This document shows, one piece after another, positions 1 to 10,847 of a stretch of 64,000 nt of DNA. The notes under the pieces were generated by a model. It did not search any database. It had not been told where the DNA came from and was given only the letters and a program-made list of their open reading frames with translations. The DNA is from Aedes albopictus (Eukaryota; Arthropoda; Insecta; Diptera; Culicidae): positions 444,792,334 to 444,856,333 of the forward strand of contig NC_085137.1 in assembly GCF_035046485.1 (NCBI RefSeq), written 5' to 3'. Within the stretch, counting starts at the first letter, position 1, and every line of letters begins with the position of its first letter. The position numbers were made by a program, and so were the translations under genes.

Positions 1-2459
1 TTGGGATATTTTCTTCGGATACCGTCGGGTTTCCGAAGGATCCCCTTGAGGAATTTCAGAAGGGATCCCTTTGAATAATTTCTGAAGCAATTCCGAGTTA
101 TTTTTTTTTTTGAAGCAATTTGTAAAGAAATTCCAGGGTAAATCCTCGAAGTCAAATGCAAATAACAAGCAACGAGATATACCTGTAATAAGATTGAATA
201 ATTGTCCCTCGAATTCTGTTTCCGTCTAGTCCACGTGTATTTCGGGCACAACCTGAATTACATTTCTGAGAATTTTGAGGGATGTAAATTGAACATTGGT
301 TCAACGACTGAATGTGGGGAAGTAAAAATTGAACGGTGATGTAGAACAATTCGGATAGCTGCTGCTTTGGTGCGGTTGCCTTCGTCGTACAAAAAAGGAG
401 ACAAATGTTCAATAGAAACGAGAAATTTCACATAACTATTCGATTTCCAGTTCTACAGTGGCTGGTTATTGATAGTCTACATCTTTTTGCTTCCATCTGA
501 TAAGCCATTGGCAAAGGCAAGTTGGATTATCTGTAATTATTGGGTATTTTCCGTCTGATATGACGGAAATTAGCCCATATGACGAAGTAGATTTCTACAC
601 TAGGTTCGTTAAAGCTCATACGATTCTTTGGTAATCAAAACCCTACTAAAGAGCAAATGTATCATCCAGCAGTAAAGCATGTTCATAAATCTCTCAGGAA
701 GTAAAGCATGTACTATTACATTGTTGTCTCCCTATTATTATTATTGTCTGATATGGAAGCTGACCTATGAAAAATAATAACTTTGGCTGGACTGTTTACA
801 AAACAATCTACGACGTAAATGGATTGCTTTAAAGACAAAAAAACAGGCTCCTTAGCCTCCATGGCAGTTTTTATCAGGGAAAAATCCCAGCCCATAATTT
901 CCCCACATTCAATAATATGACGTTGTTAAAAACTCCTATGACTTGCAAGAAAAGAAAACTGCAGTTTCCAACAGCAGCAGTAGATTCTCAGCAACAACCG
1001 CTCCAGTTATTCCTTGAACCGAAGAAATTCGCTCCGAAAAAATAGTTTCCCTCATTCCACTCCGACCATCCCCCTCGTTTAATGGATCTATCCGCTAGTC
1101 GGCCCTTATGAACGCTTGTGCTTTTCGTCGTCGGCGTCTGTAACCAGGCACACTATTGAACTATACAGAGCCTGTATCCTTCCGAATCCCGATCCAGTTT
1201 ATGCTGGGACGAAAAGGACAAAAGCGGAAGCGAAGAGAGCATTCCTTTACTACTAGGATGGTTCGTCCCCTGTCCCCGTCCTCTGTCAGTAGCGCCTGGG
1301 ATGTCGTATCGTAATCATACTATTTCCGCATGAACGGTTCGGCTCTATCGTAGCTCCAACCCAGCCAGACAGACACGAGACTCGCTCGAAACAGGCAGGC
1401 AGCGAGTGCGGCGAGCAGCCAGACAGGTCTTCGGAGAGGTGAAAGTCGACGGGAGGGATGTTGATGGTCGTTTCCGGTGTGAGGTATCCCTACCCCAGTT
1501 GCCATAGGACGAAACTTTTCCTACGGTCGGGTCCTCGCTCGTCGGGATGAGGTTTAGCACTGTGGGAACAAAGAAGAACTGCACGTCGTCGAAGATGTTA
1601 CGACGATGCAGTTAATGGTTTCGGTTTTCGAAAGAGATACGCTGCGTATGCAACGATGGTTTCTTAACATTTTAATGGACTTTTAATGGTCAGTGCTGTA
1701 ATAAAAATGCGAATTGAATTGATCGGATGAAAATGTCCTGCAGTGCAAGTTAGGTTTTAAAACTGCCACACCACTTCCGGGCTAGAGGTTGAAATTCTCG
1801 TTTCAGTTTGTGTCATGTCATTCCAGAAGTTCAGTGTGTTAACGTCAGTGGAAGCTATACCATTTCCCCCTTAATGGTTGCTAGGGGAAGCGGTGGGCTT
1901 GGCTCGGCTGATGAATGGAAAAAGGCATCGTGGATGGCAGACAACGGTGCAGTGTTATCTAAAGTTCGTTTATTGTTCTGTTCAGAAAATATTTTGCCCG
2001 CTCGGTTCGAAAGCCTGACTCATTATTTACAGCTGTTGGCCAACTGATGGGAAAACAATGAAATGCTTTTGTGGAAAAGTCTCGTTTGGTCGGGAAGAAG
2101 TTCAGGGAACAAAATAGAGTAAGCAACAATACGGAAGGTATGACCTTACAAGATAACGTCACACTCTGGAAGCATTTAGAAGATAAACGAATCTCTTGAT
2201 TAAACCTGCTAGTGAAATTTTGGCGTCTAGGTTTTTCTTTAGAATTACTTACAGTAATTGAAAGGTTTGTTTTAGAAAAAAAATAACGCTTATCCTTTCT
2301 ACCGATATACAGTACTGGACAGAAGAAAGTACGCTTTGGTCGAATCTCGGTTTCTAGTGGACAGATTGACTTCAAATTTTAACAGGACACTTAATAACTC
2401 AAAATTTTACTCGTTAAGAAATTAGACTATTCCAAGAATCATTATTAAAGTTATCGCAT
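1..2459. other. No gene recognised
   Basis: AT-rich non-coding DNA. The first 145 bases carry the decayed GGAATTCC-type simple repeat that recurs elsewhere in the window. About 1040-1600 is richer in G+C. Short overlapping open frames on both strands there have no splice signals or protein-like composition that I can support. Confidence 0.5.
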
Positions 2460-2469
2460 ATCTCTCATC

Positions 2470-2736
2470 ATATTAGGGTCTCCAGTTAGTCTAGTGGTTA
2501 AGGCTATGGATCGCCAATCCGGAGACGGTGGGTTCGATTCCCGTTCCGGCCGGGAAAATTTCTCGACTCCCTGGGTATAGTGTATCATAGTACTTGCCGC
2601 ACAATGTACAAACTCATGCAATGGCAGGCAAAGGAAGTCCTTCCTTCAATTAATAACTGTGGAAGTGCTCAAAGAACACTAAGTTGAAGCGAGGCAGGCC
2701 AAGTCCCAGTGGGAGCGTAGAGTCATAAAGAAGAAG
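2470..2736 (+). mobile_element. tRNA-derived SINE, family 1 (Feilai-like), complete with TSD
   Basis: The head has a pol III A box (TAGTCTAGTGG) and a B box (GGTTCGATTCC), followed by a tRNA-unrelated body and an AAGAAG tail. It is flanked by the perfect 10-bp target duplication ATCTCTCATC at 2460-2469 and 2737-2746. The layout matches the Feilai type of mosquito SINE; that name is from memory and not checked against a library. A second copy of the same family lies at 47001-47770. Confidence 0.85.
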
Positions 2737-2746
2737 ATCTCTCATC

Positions 2747-4107
2747 GAGGTCTATCTCGACACACCCACGCATGTCGATAGACTTAAGAAAAAGCGCGAA
2801 GATATTTTTTTCTGATAACGGTATCGATATGCGTTGGTGGATCGAGATAGAACCTACAGCGACAGAAACATGTTTGTTTATCAAAACGAGTTAGACCCTG
2901 TACAGTGTACATGTTCATGCAGATATTTTCAGAAGTCTACGTGGACAAAGAAAAATCCACGTGGTATATGGTAAAAGAATAAATTTGTAGTACAGCAATC
3001 TACCTAGCAACTAGCTGGGTACTAGAATTATTGCCAATTTTATGAATTTGCGGACGATAGAGCTGATTTTTTTAATGTGTTTTAGTAATTGTCTTTTTGG
3101 TGTGGTTTGTAAATTATGCACTTATGAGTAGGTCTTACACATTTTAGTGCTGAGCGATTTTGGAGTGTTCCTTTACAAATACTTCTAGTAGAAATACATT
3201 CGCAAAATATTTAGGAAATTTTTTCAGAGATTCCTTTAGAAATAGCTCCAGCAAATGATTTAGTTAGGTATATTCCCAAAGATTTGTCAATTCTGTGATT
3301 TCTATCTAATCTATCTCATCTAAAGCATTTATAGAAGAAAAAACTAAGATTTACTTCGGGAATTCCACCAAGAATTTATTAAATCACACCTGATAAGATT
3401 CATCCAGAAATTCTCTCAGCAGCACTTTCAATACACAATAATAAAAATTAAAAAAGCTGCACTTTCACAAATTGATTCTTTCTGGAATTCTTCAATTTTT
3501 TTTTATGCTTTGACTGACTCCCTACAGAATCCTTCAATAAAAACATTAAAATACTAAATCTATTATTTTTCAGTTTCGAGAAGTATTATTATTTAGAATT
3601 ATTTAGAAAAAAATTTAGGCACATCTCATTGCAGTCCCTTGAGCCATCTGCAGACAAATGTTTGAGTGAGGCGTGAGGTAAATTCTTAAAAATTCTTTGA
3701 AAATCAGTTTAGAAATGGAACGAACACTTGTAGAAATTCTCGAAAAAGTGCCTGATTTGCCAGATTTCCCAAAGTTATCTTAGAAGTAATTCACGTAAAA
3801 AAATTCAGAGAAATTTCAAAATTAATCATTGAAGGAAGTTACTAAGCGTTCACAGGCTTTTCTAACTTTGCATAGTAGGCCAGACTGCTTTAATGCTTGT
3901 AATACATATACGATGTGCTACAAGCAATAATAATGACAAGCAAATGGATAGAAGTAGTTGAGTTTTTCATTTCCCAGCATTGAAAGAAGAATATGTAAGT
4001 GTAAACTATAGCCTAAAGAGTATTTACAGACCAAACTAGACTATGGCTTTAAAGGAGTTTCCGCAGTATCTCCTCAAGAAAAAGCAATTCTTGAAAGATA
4101 TATATTT
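2747..4107. other. No gene recognised
   Basis: AT-rich sequence with faint GAAATTCC-type decayed repeat. No coding signal or element boundary seen. Confidence 0.5.
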
Positions 4108-4376
4108 GAGGGGCCCAGAATCAAAGGGGTGTAAGTGACCATTTTGTCGATTTTGAGCTAAGCATATCATAAAATTCTTCAGATTTCAAGCTTTCAGGAA
4201 CTTTTTTAAGATTGTTTCTACGATGTTTGGAAAAATTACAATAAATCAGAGAAAATTGGGTTGATTTTGAACCTCCATACATTTTGTATGGGATGAAAAA
4301 TTGGTCAAAAACTTTAAACCTCATTTACTCGAAAGTGAGTTTTTGTCACTTACACCCCTTTGCTTCTAACCCCCTC
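4108..4376. mobile_element. MITE, about 32-bp imperfect TIR
   Basis: The ends are inverted copies: GAGGGG...AAAGGGGTGTAAGTGAC at the left, and its reverse complement with a few changes at the right. The element is about 269 bp with an AT-rich core. It is flanked by ATTT on both sides (4104-4107, 4377-4380), a possible 4-bp target duplication. No transposase. The short open frame inside is chance. Confidence 0.65.
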
Positions 4377-4380
4377 ATTT

Positions 4381-5211
4381 AGAAATTGTTATATTTTTTT
4401 TCGGTGATTACAACACACTGAAACACGATTTATAAAGTTTCGGTTGACTTTCAGCCATCGTCAGATCTAAAGTATATTTTAGATTTTTCGTCTTACAATT
4501 TTCTTCACCCCTACTACTAAACTACTAACCCCTTTCATTTTTCTATTCATCTTCGTATTGGTTTAATTGCGTTCGTAATATGTTGAGAGCGACCGGATTT
4601 TACCCACTAGACCGTTGTACACTGAGTCGATCCCTCCTCATTCTCGCTGCATATTTACAATTTTTCACCACCAAGTAAGTAGCTTAATGTGGAAAGCCTC
4701 CGAAATGGATCTGCTTGCCTGGTTGTCAATCCTTTCTAGAATTTTCGTGTTGGCGAATTCGAAGTTTCATTTGATGTCTGTACACATGCTGGTGGAATAC
4801 GCTTTAGAGTGTATAAACTCCTAAATATAGAACTCAACCTGGAACTGTTAAGAATTCTTGAATCTCTGGAGAATCTCTCGAAGAAATTCCTAGAAAAATT
4901 TATTTGGAGGAAAACTCTGAATGAACTATTTTTATTTTTTATTATAGAGATTCTCAGCCCAACGCTCGAGAACGCAGAATGGATTACCAAATAAATCGCT
5001 AGAGAAATTGTCCTCCTCCATCATCATAATCATCAATGTTTTCCTAGAAGAATTTTCGAAGTATATTCTGGAGGAACACTTGGAAGAAAACCCAAAGGAA
5101 TACCAGGATGAATTGTCGTGGAAAACCATGGAAACCGATTGCGAAGAATCTCCGAAAAAAATCTCGGAATCCTCCAAAACCTTCATCCACAGACTGTAAC
5201 CGTCAGCCTCG
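4381..5211. other. No gene; decayed simple repeat in part
   Basis: 4800-5190 is the purine-rich GAAGAAATTCCT-like decayed repeat. It keeps short frames open on both strands and looks like Glu/Lys/Ser-rich protein, but it is not a gene. Confidence 0.5.
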
Positions 5212-7040
5212 CTAACTTCCCTTTTATCAAGTACGATGGCTTAAGCGCCACTCCCGAGGGAGACCATCTACCAAGTGTAGGGTTGCCCGACCGTTGAGAC
5301 CTTCAGGGGATTAAGGCTCAGTTTTCCAAATTTGGACGGGAAGTAAGGTGGCTGACTAAAACTGGACGCAAAAATTCCGCTACTAGTAACGACTTACTAA
5401 TAGGACTGCCAGAAACGTGATTGCAACCCCGGTCGATGACGAAAAAGGGATGACGGGGTTTCTCATCACTGGCCAAGTCTACAATTTCCCTTCGGACCAA
5501 TCTGTATCCGAATAAAAAGTTGCCCGGTTGGTTTCGGAGCCAACCTCCCCAGTAAAACAAAGAACAAGAAAATCCTACAGACGAAACACGTGTAACATGA
5601 AAAACCTTCGACCAACTTCACTTCATCGGGACCTAATTAAATACACTGGTTCCAATTCTCATTACCCACAGTGTTTATTGAAACCTTTCCCAGTGACATG
5701 CCATAAACAAGTATCTTGCATCAGCGTATTTATTCTACCCAAACTTCCATACAATAAGGTTCATTTCATCTACGCTCTTTCCTCTCTCTACGCTCTTTCT
5801 ACCTTTCCCATCTGTCTGGTCCCTGACTGACTATCTATCGTGTGTGCTTGGCTGTGGTGTGGTTTTATGTGCAATCTCTCGTTTGCCCCGCAAACGCAAT
5901 GGGGTTTTGTGCAATCAAATTCACTTCACGGCGAGCATAGAAAATGCCGTGTTTACGCCTTGCAACGTGTAGCTATGTTGCGGCGTGGAAAAGAAAATCA
6001 CATGCGCATGGATAGGAATAAATTCATGAGTACTCACGACCTTTTTAGATGACCACGATGACGGCGCCGCTCGATGGATGAACGGAAAGGGGTGGCGGTG
6101 AACTTGCTGCTGTTCGCCGGCGGGAGGGTGGGGTTCGCTCTAACCGCTGCTTCTGCTGCTCGTCATGGGGGTGAACCGATGGTCATCTACCGATTCATGT
6201 GGACTTGGTACGACGACGCTGCACGTGCGTCGGTGTTTCCGTTGGTCGTCACCAACGGAACGAAAAACGTGTTCGCTTGGTAACTGGTTGCCGATATGCC
6301 CTGCCTAGGGCGCGTTTGGTGACGGACGCGGCCCTCTTCCGGCGTGCTCCGGGGAAACTTCGGAGCCTGATGGTGGGGTCAGAAATGGCCACTGACGGTT
6401 CGATGGTGGTGTGTCGGGCGTTCTGACGGCCTTTGCCACGAATCTAAATTCGAATAATTATTGCACATAGCACGTGTAAGCACAACGTTACAAAACCACA
6501 AGTAGCACGATAATTACCTTGGATTCCACAAAGCCACACACGATTACACACCGCCGACTAACAGTTGCACACACAAAACTAACTGGGAAAACTAAGGGAA
6601 AGGATTTAACAGATTAAGTTCCACTGGTCAAAAGGTTCTTAAAGTCACTTCACTACCTTTTCTAGAACACCACGGCGCGAGAACAACTTGGGCCACTCCT
6701 GCCTCTTCCACAGATCAGTTCGAAGTGATCTTGTAAAACTTGAGGATCCTCAGATCAACCGTCATATAATTAATTTCGTCACCGGAAATCACGAAGTGAT
6801 ATTCGCGATCCCGAAGGTTGCTCTCCCGCTCCCAACAACAGTCATATTCGCGCATTTTCGCATCTCATTCTACGAACCGTTTTAATCAACCACCTTACCG
6901 ACTGCTCAAATCATGGGAGGAAAAGAATCGGGGAAAGGTCAATACCTCTTCAAAGGATTCTCAACGGGTCGATGTACGCTGTAGATACAGCTTGCAAAGC
7001 GAGAAACCCAGCATTTCTGATCACGCTGTGTGGTAAAATT
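5212..7040. other. GC-richer unassigned segment
   Basis: About 1.8 kb with clearly higher G+C than its surroundings and many small open frames on the plus strand (for example 5528-5830 and 6074-6283). None shows a domain, codon pattern or splice sites I can defend. It could be a decayed LTR or untranslated part of a retroelement, or host regulatory DNA. I found no terminal repeats or target duplications to settle this. Confidence 0.3.
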
Positions 7041-7248
7041 GCGCGCATTTCGCAGTGGGAACTCATTTAATTTTTAGCGCAAACGAAAAGTGGCGGATGA
7101 ACAAATGAACATTTTGGCGGTGAATATGGCTTAGGCTGGTTCAAAGTTTCTAAGGCTTCTATTAATTGTAAATGATTTGCTATTTTAATATAATGGTAAT
7201 CTGAACTAAATATTTAACGAACAACATACAGATAATGACATCGTTACA

Positions 7249-7502
7249 AGACAAACAGACGTAACACCTTGAACGATTTTCATGGAAATCCATCGCCCAG
7301 TTCACACTACCATCACCTGGTGGAAAAGATGCACGAATCATTGTGTACAATATCGTCAACAGAAGGCGCTAGTGTGAAACGTCAAACGCATAGAAAAACG
7401 ATGCGTGCGCCTCTGGTTGTGAAAACCACAACTATGAAAATTTTAAATGATCGTTAAAAGCGTGGTCGATGGAAATTTCGCAAGTGTTACGTCTGTTTGT
7501 CT
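7249..7502. mobile_element. MITE-like inverted-repeat element
   Basis: AGACAAACAGACGTAACAC at the left end is repeated inverted at the right end (GTGTTACGTCTGTTTGTCT), giving a 254-bp unit with about 19-bp TIRs. No convincing target duplication seen. The core contains only a chance short open frame. Confidence 0.55.
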
Positions 7503-7504
7503 GT

Positions 7505-8884
7505 GGCCAGAGGCTACAGAAAAATAATTGAAAAATAAGCGAAGGATAAGGTTGCTAAAAAATGATATCTAACATAGATCCGCCATGAATATTACTCTCA
7601 GAGCATTTTTTTTAAAGTCCTTCAAATATCCTTAAACAACATCGAAGACATCATTTCAATCCAGCAAACTGTTTCCGAGTTTTATGAAGAAGATTGCTAT
7701 TTTTTTTCTTCATACGCCCTTTGGGTGAGAATATAGCAAAACAAATAACATAAAAAACCGTATTTCATTTGAATTGAAAAAGGTCGGGTCTACGCGATTT
7801 GTGCGTTGAGCTGGAAGTGCTCTTTATTCAAAAAATCAACCCAAACATGTTAAAATTATTAACCAATGATATGAAATTAGGGAACTTACGGGGCCGTTTT
7901 GTTTCTTTTTGTCATGAGGGGTTTTTTGAAACCTATTGAACTCTAAACTGGCCTCAAATCTTTCCTAAACAAGCTGAATTATACGACCAAGCAATTTGAC
8001 CGACAAAAATCCCTAATGACGAAGAGAACAAACCTGCCGATTATACCCTATGTGCTGGTTGGCCACAAAATTCAATTACAATCAATAGTGGGTCGCAAGC
8101 CAGAAAACTCTGTTTTGCGAAATCTTTCAGTAATATACCATTAACTCATGAAGCATGCCTAAATTTAATTGAACTATTAAAAAAAACTGGATTAGCCATG
8201 AATTCATCCAGAATTATCAAATGAAACTATGAAAGCGTTCCTGAGGCTCAGATTATTTGGTAATTTGGGTAATTTCCAAATTAATTCTTGAAAGAATTTA
8301 CGAATCCCTTTCCAACGTAAGCAATCATTGAAAGATTTCTTAGACAAATGCATGAAGAAACCCCTACAGCAATCCTGGGAGGAAACTCCTGGAATAATTG
8401 CAGAAATAGCTTCTGGAACTCCATCTTCTCCTCTTTGTTTATTTAGTCTAGTCTAGTCTAGTCTACACATACACAGCCATTCATTGAAAGAATCCTGGAA
8501 AATGATAGAATCGACTACTTCTATCATTTTTCTTGTCATTATCAATGCTTGCAGCACATCGCAGATGTAGTGCAAGAATTGAAGCGGCCAGGCCTACTGT
8601 GCAGCGTCTTGTTGTGGATATTGATGCCACAATAAAGCTATATAACGGGGACATCTCGTACCAACCGCTCAGCATAGTATGTTAGGATGAATGTGAAATA
8701 AATACGTTGGGAGTGACTTTGCTAAGAAGGTTAATGTCACTCCGTCGATGCTCATCTTCCTGGGATGGGACAAAGGAATTTAACCCTCGTGTCCAGGCTA
8801 CAAAGCCTAGGCTTAAGCGCCTTTACTCGCTCTCTGAAACGAGAAAAAAAGTGATCCCTTCCCGTATAAAAACAAAAAAATACA
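7505..8884. other. No gene recognised
   Basis: AT-rich DNA. 8520-8830 is somewhat richer in G+C but shows no supported coding frame. Confidence 0.45.
8442..8464. repeat. TCTAG pentanucleotide microsatellite
   Basis: Four head-to-tail TCTAG-type units (TAGTCTAGTCTAGTCTAGTC). Confidence 0.8.
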
Positions 8885-9187
8885 TCTATATATATATAAA
8901 AATGAGTTTAAAGTTCCTTTGAGGCAACAAAACTCACGAACGGATGAACCGATCAGCATGACTCTTGCATGGTTCGATTCGTATTCATGGTGGCTGTGTT
9001 TATAAGTAAAAAAGTAACAAAAATCAACTAAAAAGGCGTGGAAATAGTGAAAGTTATGAATTTTGATGTGCTGGGAGCAAACTCAACCCATATCGAAATA
9101 AAATCAATCTAGAGTGCTGTGCTGTAAAAACTGAACCGATGTCAAACCCCCACATCTTGGCAAGACAAAGTTTGCCGGGCCAGCTAG
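8885..9187 (+). mobile_element. Non-autonomous Helitron
   Basis: The 5' end is TCTATATATATATAAAAATG, preceded by A. The 3' end is CTAG, followed by T. Eleven bases before the 3' end lies a hairpin (GGCAA at 9159-9163 pairing with TTGCC at 9172-9176). TC start, CTRR end, a 3' subterminal hairpin, insertion between A and T, and no TIR or target duplication are the defining Helitron features. At 303 bp it carries no Rep/helicase gene and would depend on an autonomous copy elsewhere. Confidence 0.85.
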
Positions 9188-10317
9188 TAGAAAATAAAAT
9201 AGTAAATATACCAAAAGGAATACACATAGTAATCGTGATTGTGATATCTACAACTACAATAATTCAAATCAGAACGAACTCACCAAATTCAGCACTTTGA
9301 GTACACCAATAACAGAAACGGATTCCATTTCCGTCTCATCAGCCAACTAGTTTTCTTAATAGATACATAGAAATTGCTGTAGTATCCTGCTAACAATCTT
9401 TTGCACGCATGCCAGGTTTCGGAACGTTACGATGTACACATTTTTTCCTTTTACTTTTTTCTTTGTACACTAACAATCACTTGAACAACTTTATAAGAAT
9501 GTAAATTTTTATTTTCCTTCAAATTACGCTCTTCGCCTAACAAGCTCAACAACCAAAAGCAAACAAACAAACTGCACAACCGATAACCCGTCGGATTAAA
9601 CCTTATTAATATCGACATTTTTCAATTCCCGAAACTGAAGTAAATTGTATGTTTTCGTGATCTAAGTAAATACACTAGCGCACAGCGCCTCTGTTGCCAT
9701 AGCAGCATGCTTTTTTAACACAGTTTTCTCACGGAACTACTCATCTCTTTTCCAAATCCGCACCAACCAACAGATTTGCCCTCTGGTCGGGAGCGTTTCT
9801 TGCACCGGAAAACGTTACATTCGCGACGGGTACTCGATAAGCACGGTTTTCATTTATTTTTCGCTGTTCAAGTCCACTCGCGATGCCTAATTTTTGAACC
9901 ACTCAACACGGATTTCGTTGGTCGATCTTCTTTTTTCCGCTTGCGGCCGAAGTAAATTGAAACTATCCCATCTTCTCCTCTTTGTTTATTTTAACTTAAA
10001 TTTGGATTGTTACACATTTAATTTTGAATGAAGAGTTCGGTAGTATTTGGACGAAACAGCATTATTTACCCTTTTCTCGCGTTTCTAAATGTTTTTGTAT
10101 TGGACCTGCAAAAAAAATTATTTCCGAAACTACCGAAATAGTTCTGCTAGGTTCTGCTGTTCCAATTTCATCAAAAATAGTACCGAACAGTCAGTGAAGA
10201 AGTAGAAGTATTCAAACAGTCTAAAAACAACGTATTGCAGGGTCCATTTGGGCAGATCAACTTATTTTGGGCACTTTTGGCTATAACTGAAAAAAGTTTA
10301 TACTATTTAAAGATATT
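9188..10317. other. No gene recognised
   Basis: Non-coding. 9640-9960 is moderately GC-rich and may be unique host sequence. A stretch at 9969-9990 repeats one at 8422-8443 (see findings). Confidence 0.45.
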
Positions 10318-10327
10318 GTATGTAACT

Positions 10328-10612
10328 TCAGGGCCCATATAGCCGAGGCGGTAAACGCACGGGTATTCAGCATGACCATGATGAGGGTGACGGGTTCGAT
10401 TCCCGGTCGGTCCAGGATCTTTTCGTAAAGGAAATTTCCTTGACTTCCTTGGGCATAGAGTATCTTCGTGCCTGCCACACGATATACACATGCAAAATGG
10501 TCATTGGCAGAGGAAGCTCTCAGTTAATAACTGTGGAAGTGCTCATAGAACACTAAGCTGAGAAGCAGGCTTTGTCCCAGTGAGGACGTTACGCCAAGAA
10601 GAAGAAGAAGAA
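10328..10612 (+). mobile_element. tRNA-derived SINE, family 2 (Feilai-like), complete with TSD
   Basis: The head resembles a type II (Leu-like) tRNA with B box GGTTCGATTCC, then a body and an AAGAAGAAG tail. The perfect 10-bp duplication GTATGTAACT is at 10318-10327 and 10613-10622. The 3' half (AACTGTGGAAGTGCTC..AACACTAAG) is shared with family 1, so the two families differ mainly in their heads. The tRNA-like part is a pol III promoter relic, not a functional tRNA gene. Confidence 0.85.
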
Positions 10613-10651
10613 GTATGTAACTCTCCGTGTTCCAAAAGTATAAAATTGACT

Positions 10652-10835
10652 GTTGTTGTTGTTATCTGTATTAACGAGATTTTTAGCCCTAGGCTAGTTC
10701 ATCTCGGGACCCACGCTTTACTTCCCTTCCGAAGGAAGAAACTCACATTTTGCGAGTTTGTCGGGAGTGGGATTCGATCCCAGGTCCTCGACGTGATAGT
10801 CAAGTGTTCTAACCATTACACCAGGTCCGCTCCAC
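10652..10835 (-). mobile_element. Different tRNA-derived SINE, minus strand, with 12-bp TSD
   Basis: Read on the minus strand, an A box (TGGTGTAATGG) and a near-consensus B box (GGATCGAATCC) lead a 184-bp unit ending in an AACAACAAC tail. It is flanked by the perfect duplication ATAAAATTGACT at 10640-10651 and 10836-10847. Body and tail are unlike the neighbouring SINE, so this is a separate family. It begins only 29 bases from that SINE's right TSD. Confidence 0.85.
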
Positions 10836-10847
10836 ATAAAATTGACT

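Noticed and set aside
5212..7040. LTR retrotransposon or solo LTR
   Set aside because: Looked for TG...CA ends, direct terminal repeats, a primer binding site and target duplications; none could be shown.
10331..10415. Leu-like tRNA gene (also 2477-2550, 47396-47480 and the minus strand at 10835-10760)
   Set aside because: Each is the head of a SINE with body, tail and TSD. Anticodon stem and acceptor pairing are not maintained.
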